This document shows positions 45,601 through 54,600 of a stretch of 64,000 bases of DNA, in pieces; the stretch's first letter is position 1, and each line of letters opens with the position of its first letter. A program made the position numbers and the translations under genes. Source of the stretch: Delphinapterus leucas (Eukaryota; Chordata; Mammalia; Artiodactyla; Monodontidae); NCBI RefSeq assembly GCF_002288925.2, contig NW_022098004.1, positions 12,413,347 to 12,477,346 on the forward strand, given 5' to 3'. A model generated the notes under the pieces. It searched no databases. It was not told where the DNA came from and was given only the letters and a program-made list of their open reading frames with translations.

Positions 45601-48600
45601 ACACCCAGGGTTGTCTGCCTAGGAAGGAGGCAGGACTGGAGAGTGCCATGTCTAGTGTAGAGCAGCCGGTGTCTGAGGACACTCACCGCGTGGTGCTGAG
45701 CCTCTCCTCAGAGCCGGCCCAAGGCTCAGATGCCAGCTGGGCAGCGGTTCAGCACGCAGTGTTGCCCTGCCCCGCCACAGGCAGAGCTTGGAGCGGGAGA
45801 CCTGGACACAGGTCATTGGCTGGCTCAGGGTGGGGCTCCATGGACACTGGCCACCAGGGGACTCTGGGTCACTGGCTCCACTTCCCTACCTGCTCCTTCA
45901 ACCGCCTGGCCAGAGACAGGCCAGTGGCAGAAGTGAGCCATGCTGGACTGGGATAGCCCAGACTGGGCAGCTCTCAAGATGGCTTTGGGGGAGGAGTGAC
46001 TGGTGGTTAGCCTTGGGACAGGCCATAGGCCATCCTTCTGCACCCATGCCCACACACAGCTCACATTGTGCACACTCCCCAGGGAGGCATGCCCTTCCCC
46101 TTTCCATCCTCTCCTTTCCTGAGTCCAGGCAAGCTTGCTTTGGTGCAGCTCCAAGGCCAGGACAGGCCCTGGAAGCCCTGTGGCCCAGGAAGCAGCAGTG
46201 AGGCCTTTACTCCGGGCTGTGGATTTGAGCCCACGTTTTGGTCATTGGTACTGTTTCCCTCCCATACGAGGGGCTTTGCTCTCAGACTGCTTCTGAGCTC
46301 ACCTGGCTGGTGCGTGCTCTGCACATGCCCACTGGTGGGGTTGCCCAGGCCCTGTGTCCCTGAGGACCCAGACTGGGCTGATGGCCCCAGGAGGAAAGCT
46401 CTGTGTGCTGGGACCTGGTTGCCCTCCCCTGAGAAGCCTCATGGCTCCTGGCCTGGGCAGCCTCCATCGCGGCTGCTTTCACGTTATGATCCATGGAAGT
46501 GTGCTTGCTTGTCACGGGAATGTGTAATGTATGAGGAGGCCTGGAGGTGAGCTTCCCCAGTCAAGACGGGATCGCTGGGGGATTTCAGCATGTTTTGTCT
46601 AGCGTGTTCCCTATTCATCTTTCACAGATTTGTACACATACTTTTGCATTTTGAGGTTGTAAATCCAACGTCAGATATCAGAAGCATTTTGGGTCCCTGA
46701 GCGTGATCATGACGATCACCACTGGTTTTGCTGGGTCGCCCCTTCTGCTGCGGGCAGGCTCCAGGCGGTTTCTAACGGCAGTAAGGCCGTAAATGTCTTG
46801 GAGCATGCATGTGTGCCCACCTTTCAGGCTGTGCTTTCAGAAGCCTGGGCAACTGAGGCCCCTGGTTCCAGGGCTGGAGGTCGGCTCTGCTGAGGGGAAA
46901 CCCTGCCAAGACCGTGGGGTGGGTGGGTGTGGCCTTGGGTCCAGGAAAGCAGAGGGCGAGTGACAAGGCTGGTGGCCAGGAGGGGTCAGCCTCCTGGAGC
47001 CTGGAGCAGGGTGGCCCGCGTGGCTGCTGGGGGGAGGTCAGGGCCACACCGGGTGTCAGCACCCTTTGGGGCTGGGCCACGCTTTTAGGGAGCTGAGGGC
47101 AGAAGCACGTGGGGCCCCCGGAGGAGGAGGTGTTTTGTGAGGTCACTCTTGGGGGAGCTCTGGGTCAGGGCTGCAGCTGTGCCTGAGGGAACAGCTGTGG
47201 CACTGGGTCAGGCTGGGGGAGACACAGCTCAGATCAGCCTTGTTCCTTCTGCAGGACAGGAGCTTGGGAGGGAGGGGACCCACATCAGGCGTGTGCCTCC
47301 ATCCCCCAGGTCCCCCAGCGGTGCTCCGTTTTCCAGAGCAGGAACCCGAGGCTCTCAGAGGGGGGGCGGGGGAGGCAGTGACAGAGCAAGCCGGCCTGGG
47401 TCACGAGGGGAGATGCCCATTTCTCAGAAGGGCGACAGGCAGCCAGGCGGCCCGGAGGTGGTCAGGGGCCCAGGCAGAAGGCAGCAGGCGGCCTGCCCTG
47501 TCCCTGGGGTCTTGGGAGCCTTCAGTCTCCCTTCTCACTCCTGCAGGCTCCCTGATGAGCCTGCCCTGCCTGGGTCTGTGTGTCCGGGTGTGCGTCTGGC
47601 AGTGGGCATTGTGCGCGTTTTCTCTGCCTCTGCGTGTCTGCCTTCTGCGCCCTTGAGATGTGTGTGTGAGAGAGCTTGTGGGTCTTGGGCTGGGCTCTGT
47701 GTCTCCTCCCAGACTCTGGCTTTGTCCCCCAGCCCCAGGGGGCTCCAGGTTCTGCTAATGGGGCCCCAGGTGTGGAGCAGGGTGGCCTGTGATTAGTGGG
47801 CTCAGCGGCTCTCTGGAGAGTTGGTTTCCCTAACAAGCTTTTCCCCTGCTGGTGGCTGCCTGCCTTTTTTTCTAACAGAAAACATTTGTTGGCCAGTATG
47901 GCTGCTTACTGTCACTGACTCAGCCGCGTGAGTGGCCAGCTGCCCGCGGCCCAGGCCTGGGGTCCGGCCCCAGCGCCCCTCCGCCTGTGCCCCGCCCTCT
48001 CTCACCAGCGTCGGGGCGTGGAGAGGGCGGCACACACCCCTCGTCCTGGGCTGGGTCCCCACCTGCCTTCCGAGGCCAGCAGGGCCTGGAGACACCTCAG
48101 GCCTCGCCTCAAGGCCCCGCCAACCTGCCACGTCCCGCCAGCCCCCGCCAGCCCCTNNNNNNNNNNNNNNNNNNNNNNNNNNNNNNNNNNNNNNNNNNNN
48201 NNNNNNNNNNNNNNNNNNNNNNNNNNNNNNNNNNNNNNNNNNNNNNNNNNNNNNNNGGCAGGTTCCAGGGTCTAAAAATAGCTCTGGAGGAGACTCAAGT
48301 CTGGGGCTTGAGGAGAGAAATGAGTCTGGGAAGGGCTGCCAGCACCACTCCCAGACACGCCGGGGGTGGGGTGCAGTGGACCTGGAACACCCCCTGGCGG
48401 CGCTCACCCCAGCAGCTGACAGGGAGCCAGCTCTGCCGGCCTGCCTGGGAGGCCACCAGGGGCTGCATCAGCAGGAGGCTCTGCCGAGCCCTGGGCTGAT
48501 CAGAAAGTGATGGTGCCTGCACTTCAGCGGGGTCGTTGCTGCTCCTGGGGTGCCCGGTGCGTGCACACAGCCTGTGCCCTCCAGGGCCCATGGGCCTGCG

Positions 48601-51600
48601 GAGCTGGCTGTTGGTGTCCTGGGGGCTGTGCAAGGCACGGGATGCAGGGTTCTGGGGGCATGAGCCCCAGGGCAGTCCCTGCCTCCGCCTTGCTGTCCCC
48701 AGGGATGTGTGTGGGGGAGCGCCTGAGTCACCACTGTCCCAGACCTCCCATTTGATTAGGGAACAAAAGGCCTTTTTGTCAGAGAAGAGCTGAGCCAGGA
48801 GCCTTGTGGAGGAGGTGTACCCTGAGCTGGGTTAGAAGATCCTGCCAGCCCCTCCTACAGGGCTGACCCCTCCCACAGGGCCGGGTGCCCACAGGGAAGG
48901 AAGCTGCCCACCCAACACTGCCTGCGAGCGGTCTCGCCCTGCACCTCGGGACAGGGGAGGGGCACCGGGGAGGGAAGGGGCTGGCCTCCTCTCCGGGCCA
49001 ACATCCCCCCACGAAGGCCTTATCCTGTTAGGTGAGGGGTGGTCCCCGTGGCCCCGAGGGTGTGGTGCGGTGGGGAATACAGGTCTTGGTTCTGGTCTTG
49101 GTCAGTCCCTCACACCCACACACAACCTGCCAAAACAGCTTCCCTCCTTCCATTTGCGGGAGGGCTGGCCCTGAGGGGCTGGGGGCTCTTGGTGGCCCCG
49201 TTCTCGGGAATCTCCCCAAGAGTGCTGGGGGGACGAGGAGGGCAGGGCTTGGAGCCCCCAGGCCCTGACTGTCAGGATCTCCTGCAGGCCACCTCCTCTG
49301 GGTCCAGCCCGAGGAGGGCACAGCCCGCCACTGCCACCTCCATCTGTCCTGGAGCCTGAAGGTGGCTGCTGGGTCATATGGTAGGGACAACCCCTTGCTG
49401 GGCAGGCCTCTCGCAGGGGGGTGCAGCTGGAGGTGCCATCCAGCAGGGGCACCTCAGTCAAGGGTGGCCCCTTCTCCATCAGCCCACATGTTCTCTCCTC
49501 TGGAACCTTCTGGGTCACTCAGCTGTAGAGACCACTTCTGTTTCCTGCCAGAACCAGACGGCTCTAAGCAAATAGTGGGGGTCCTTGTATTCCCCACGTG
49601 CTGCATTTCATTGAAGAGAGAGAGGGCAGGGAATACGAAGGGATGCGGACACCCTTGCCTCTGAGCCCACCCTTGGGGAGCCCCCTTACGTATGTCCTGC
49701 TCACCTCACGGGGCGGTGGAATCTCTCCAGGGCCGGTGGTGACGGTTGGCTGTCTGCCCCCAGGTGGCGGTGTCCACCCGCGTGGGGCAAGGCTATGTGT
49801 TCGAGGCCCCCCAGCCCGAGCAGGACGAGTACGACATCCCACGCCACCTGCTGGCCCCGGGGCCCCAGGACATCTACGACGTGCCCCCTGTTCGGGGGCT
49901 GCTTCCCAGCCAGTACGGCCAGGAGGTAGGTGTCGGAGCCGGTGGGTACGGGGAGGGGGGAGCCTCAGCCTGGCCCTGCATGGAGAGCTGGGCTTTCTTG
50001 GCCCCAGCCTGGGTGGTCCTGGGGTAGAGCTGCGGGTTTCTGCTCTTTCTGTCCCCTCAGATGGCCCTGGCACTTGTATTACTGCACCTTTTCTGCCCTC
50101 AGGTATATGACACACCCCCCATGGCTGTCAAGGGTCCCAATGGCCGGGACCCATCGCTGGACGTGTATGATGTGCCCCCCAGTGTGGAGAAGGGCCTGCC
50201 GCTGTCCAGCCATCATGCGGTAAGCATTTAGGGGATGCTGGGCCCTCACAGGTTGAGGCCCGATCTGTGCATGGGGTTCTGGGTGTGAGTGTGTGTGCGT
50301 GCCCTGGGGTGGGGACTCAGGTCTGCAGAGCCGGGGGCATCGAGAGACCTGCCTCCAAACCCCAGCTCTGCCCCTCACTCGCTCTGTGACGGAGGTGGAA
50401 ACTGAGCCCCTCTGAGTCTCAGCTTCCTCGTCTCTAAAAGGGTCCCTTGTAAGGCCTTCTTCAGAAGGTTCTTGAGAGGATCACACAGGATATCAGCAAG
50501 GCGACCACAGGACTTATCATCCAAACCAGGATACTTCTGAGAGTGAAAGGAGAATGACAAGATAGTTATGAGGGGGCATCAGGCACAAACCAGGACTGTC
50601 CTGGGCGAACCAGGGTGTCGTCACCCTGAATACAGCCTGCACATAGCTCAGCCAGGTACCTGCCACAGAGTAGAGAATACGCACGTGGTGGTGATGGTGA
50701 TGCTGGTGGTCACGTGGGTGGTGATGGTGGTGACGGTGGTGCTGATGGTGGCGGCAGTAGTGGTATGATAGCTGACCTCTCACTGAGCGTTTGCAGGTAC
50801 GCAGTGAATTAGCTCATGTAATCCTCACAACAAACCTGTGAGGGAGTTTTCCCATCTTATAGGTGAGCAGACAGGCACAGAGAGGTGGAGTCACTTGCCT
50901 TAGGTCTCACAGGTGGTAAGCATTGGAGCCAGGATTTCGTACCCTGGTCTGGCCCCAGAGTCGGGCTCTCAACCGTAACCTGCATGAATAAGAATCATGA
51001 CAAATGTGCACGCTGGGCTGTGTCTGTGTGCGTCTGGGTCCTGCCCGTAGGCTCCCGGGTGGGCAGATGGGCTGGCAGCCTTGACCACTTCTTCTTGGCC
51101 CCCAGGTGTACGATGTTCCTCCATCGGTGAGCAAAGACGTGCCCGACGGCCCACTGCTGCGTGAGGAGACCTATGACGTGCCCCCCGCCTTCGCCAAGGC
51201 CAAGCCCTTTGACCCGACCCGCCACCCGCTGGTGCTCGCCGCACCCCCTCCGGACTCGCCACCAGCTGAGGACGTGTACGACGTGCCGCCCCCGGCTCCT
51301 GACCTCTACGACGTGCCCCCCGGTTTGCGGCGGCCTGGCCCGGGCACCCTCTACGACGTGCCCCGAGAGCGGGTCCTTCCTCCCGAGGCAGCCAACGGCA
51401 GCGTGGCCGACGACGGTGTGTACGCGGTGCCCCCCCCTGCCGAGCGAGAGGCCCCGGCCGACGCCAAGCGCCTGTCAGCCTCCAGCACGGGCAGCACACG
51501 CAGCAGCCAGTCGGCCTCCTCCCTGGAGGCAGCGGTGCCGGGCCGTGAGCCCCTGGAGCTGGAGGTGGCCGTGGAGGCCCTGGCACGGCTACAGCAGGGC

Positions 51601-54600
51601 GTGAGCGCCACCGTGGCCCACCTCTTGGACCTGGCAGGCAGTGCGGGCGGGTGTGGGGGCTGGCGCAGCACCTCTGAGCCTCAGGAGCCTCCGGCACAGG
51701 ACCTGCGGGCTGCCGTGGCCGCCGTCCACGGGGCCGTCCACGAGCTGCTGGAGTTTGCCCGCAGCGCCGTGGGCAATGCCGCCCACACTTCCGACCGCAC
51801 GCTGCATGCCAAGCTTAGCCGGCAACTGCAGAAGATGGAGGACGTGTACCAGACGCTGGTGGCCCACGGCCAGGCCCTTGACAGTAGCCGGGAAGGCCTG
51901 GGGGCCACTCCCGAAGACCTGGACCGCCTGGTGGCCTGCTCGCGGGCTGTGCCCGAGGATGTCAAGCAGCTGGCCTCCTTCTTGCATGGCAACGCCTCGC
52001 TGCTCTTCAGACGGACCAAGGCCTCTGTCCCAGGGCCTGAGGGGGGTGGCCCCCTGCACCTCAACCCCACCGACAAGGCCAGCAGCATCCAGTCCCGGCC
52101 CCTGCCCTCACCCCCCAAGTTCACCTCCCAGGACTCGCCTGATGGGCAGTACGAGAACAGTGAGGGAGGCTGGATGGAGGATTACGACTACGTCCACCTG
52201 CAGGTGGGTGCCCGCTCTGCCCAGGTTCCCTGGGCTCCTGGGGAAGTTCCCTGGTCCTCTCGGGGCTCTGACTTTGCCACCCTGTCGTGGGCACCCTGAT
52301 TCCCCCCCGCAGAGGGCTCTTGTGGCCAAAGGAAGGTGTGGTCCCCAGCAAGACCTTGCTGAGTCCCTGTGCCCTCCTCACTTGGACCTTCCAGGCCATA
52401 GGGGTCCCTGGAAGCCCATCCTCAGCCTGTCTCAGGACTTTGGACCCATGTGGCCCTGACATCAGGGATCCTGCAGTGCCAGCCAGGGAGGGCCCCTGAA
52501 CACCTGCAAGGGCTGGGCCTCTCGTGGCCAGGGCAGAGGTTAGGGATTTGGAGAGGTGAATTCTGAAGTACAAGCAAAGACAGAGATAGTAGCAGGTGTG
52601 GGGAAAACAAGCAAGGTGATCGATAGGTGGGGTGGGGTGGGCCTCTGGACAGAGGCCAGGGTGCCAGCCGATTGGGCATCCCGGTGAGTGGCATTCCGGG
52701 CTGAGAGCCAGCAGGTGCCAAGGCCCAGTGGTCAGGGATGGGTGGACAGACCCTGTATGCCGAGGGGAGGGGCCTGGATGTGATTCCTGCCATGGGAGCT
52801 GGGGCTGGGAAGATTGACATGGCCGTGTGGAGTGTGCCTAGCCCCTTCCTGGGGTCAGGAGGTGAAGGAGGCCCGGGAGAGCTGCTTCCTCCGGAAGCTG
52901 CCCCCACCCTGGGCCTGAGGCCACAGCGGGAGCCTGGGTGCAGCTGCAGCGCCACCTGGTGGCTGCTGGTCTCACTGCACCCCGCTGGGCCTCTGGGGGC
53001 TTCCGGCTCAGCCGCATCCTTGTGTCTACCCTCCAGGGGAAGGAAGAGTTTGAGAAGACCCAGAAGGAGTTGCTGGAAAAGGGCAACATAATGCGGCAGG
53101 GGAAGGGCCAGCTGGAGCTGCAGCAGGTGAGGACACTCAGGTTCCCCAGCCTCTCCCAGCACAGGCGTCCCTAAGAATCTGTCGCCTAAGCTGAGCCTCC
53201 CAGGGCCCTCCCTGCTCAGCCCGTCCCTACTCAACTGCATGACGGTCTCCGTGTGTTCGTTGGATTTATGTTTAGGTTATTATCAGAGTAATCACGGTTA
53301 GGTATCTCAGCGCACACAGAAAAGTGTGAAGACAGAAAAGAAGCCATTCACCCTCAGGGGTGGTCACCGTGCTCTGGGGCTGGTTTCCGGTCTTGCTCCT
53401 GCCTCGGAAGGGGCCTCTGTCCGTGTTTGAGATGCTACTTTGTGAACAGTTATGTCTGCTTTTATCGCGAGGTGTTTCCATGGCATTAAATATTCATCAT
53501 AAGTTGTTTTTAATGTCAACCTATGTCTGTTATGGTTGAATGTTTACGTTGTACCCAGTTTTTCTTATTGTAAATAATGCTACTGTGTTTATCTAAGGAC
53601 ATTGGATTTTCTTCATATTTTGGTTTGTTTACATAGAGTAGGAGAGGGATTTTTTTTTTAAATTTATTTATTTACTTATTTTTGGCTGCACTGGGTGTTC
53701 GTTGCTGTGCACGGGCTCTCTCTAGTTGCAGCGAACGGGGGCTACCCTTTGTTGCGGTGCGTGGGCTTCTCATTGCGGTGGCCTCTCTTGTTGCGGAGCA
53801 CGGGCTCTAGGCGCGTGGGGTTTAGTAGTTGTGGCACGTGGGCTCAGTAGTTGTGGCTCGTGGGCTGTAGAGCACAGGCTCAGTAGTTGTGGCGCACAGG
53901 CTTAGTTGCCCCGCGGCATGTGGGATCTTGCCGGACCAGGGCTCGAACCTGTGTCCCCTGCATTGGCAGGCGCATTCCTAACCACTGCGCCACTAGGGGA
54001 GTCTGGGATTTTCTTTTTTTAAGGGAGTTTTATTTTGATTATGAAGATTTTAAAAATTAAAATATAGTCTAATACAAAATAAACACAGAAATATCACCCG
54101 GAAAGTTTTCCTCACCCCACCTTCCCTGGGCATGGGGAAGGATGGTGTAGGAGAGAGCCTACCAGGTTCACCCTGAGACCCGGGCCATGGTGTGCGTTTT
54201 TCAAAGCCACGTTTCCCCAGCTATCAAGCGGGAAGCGTAGTTGCATCCGTCTTGGGGTCGATGTGAGAATTAAATGAGTAAACAATATGTAATACTTAGG
54301 AGGTGCTGGGCACATAGAACATGTCCAATAAAGGTACAGATGTTAATAATTATATATGTATGGAATCTCCACCGACTTAGGAAATGGGCATGTGCTTTAT
54401 CTTCTTTGTCTTCCTCTGGACTGTCGCAGCATTTATTTAACTAGTCCCGTGTCGGTGGACACTTCGTTTGTTCCCAGAGCTACTTTTGTAAACAAAGCTG
54501 TACTGACTAAATCTCTTCACATATCTGGTCAGTCACTTAGATAAATTACTAGAAGCTGGAGTAAGAGGAATGTGAGTGAGAAACTAAAGATCTAGAGTTC

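Larger units (their letters stand above)
50220..51105 (+). other. BCAR1: BCAR1 intron 4
   Basis: Apart from two MIR copies and a G/T/A-rich trinucleotide tract, listed separately, nothing else is visible in this 886-bp intron. Confidence 0.8.

Noticed and set aside
47802..48510. open frames spanning the N-run
   Set aside because: Unknown bases were read as X, so the frames are artefacts.
50969..51697. 242-codon antisense frame over BCAR1 exon 5
   Set aside because: A shadow of the CpG-rich coding exon on the other strand, without conserved features.
51641..52459. 272-codon frame in an alternative plus frame of BCAR1 exon 5
   Set aside because: The real frame there encodes the conserved serine-rich domain and Src-binding sites. 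This frame is low-complexity Pro/Ser/Thr and continues into the intron.
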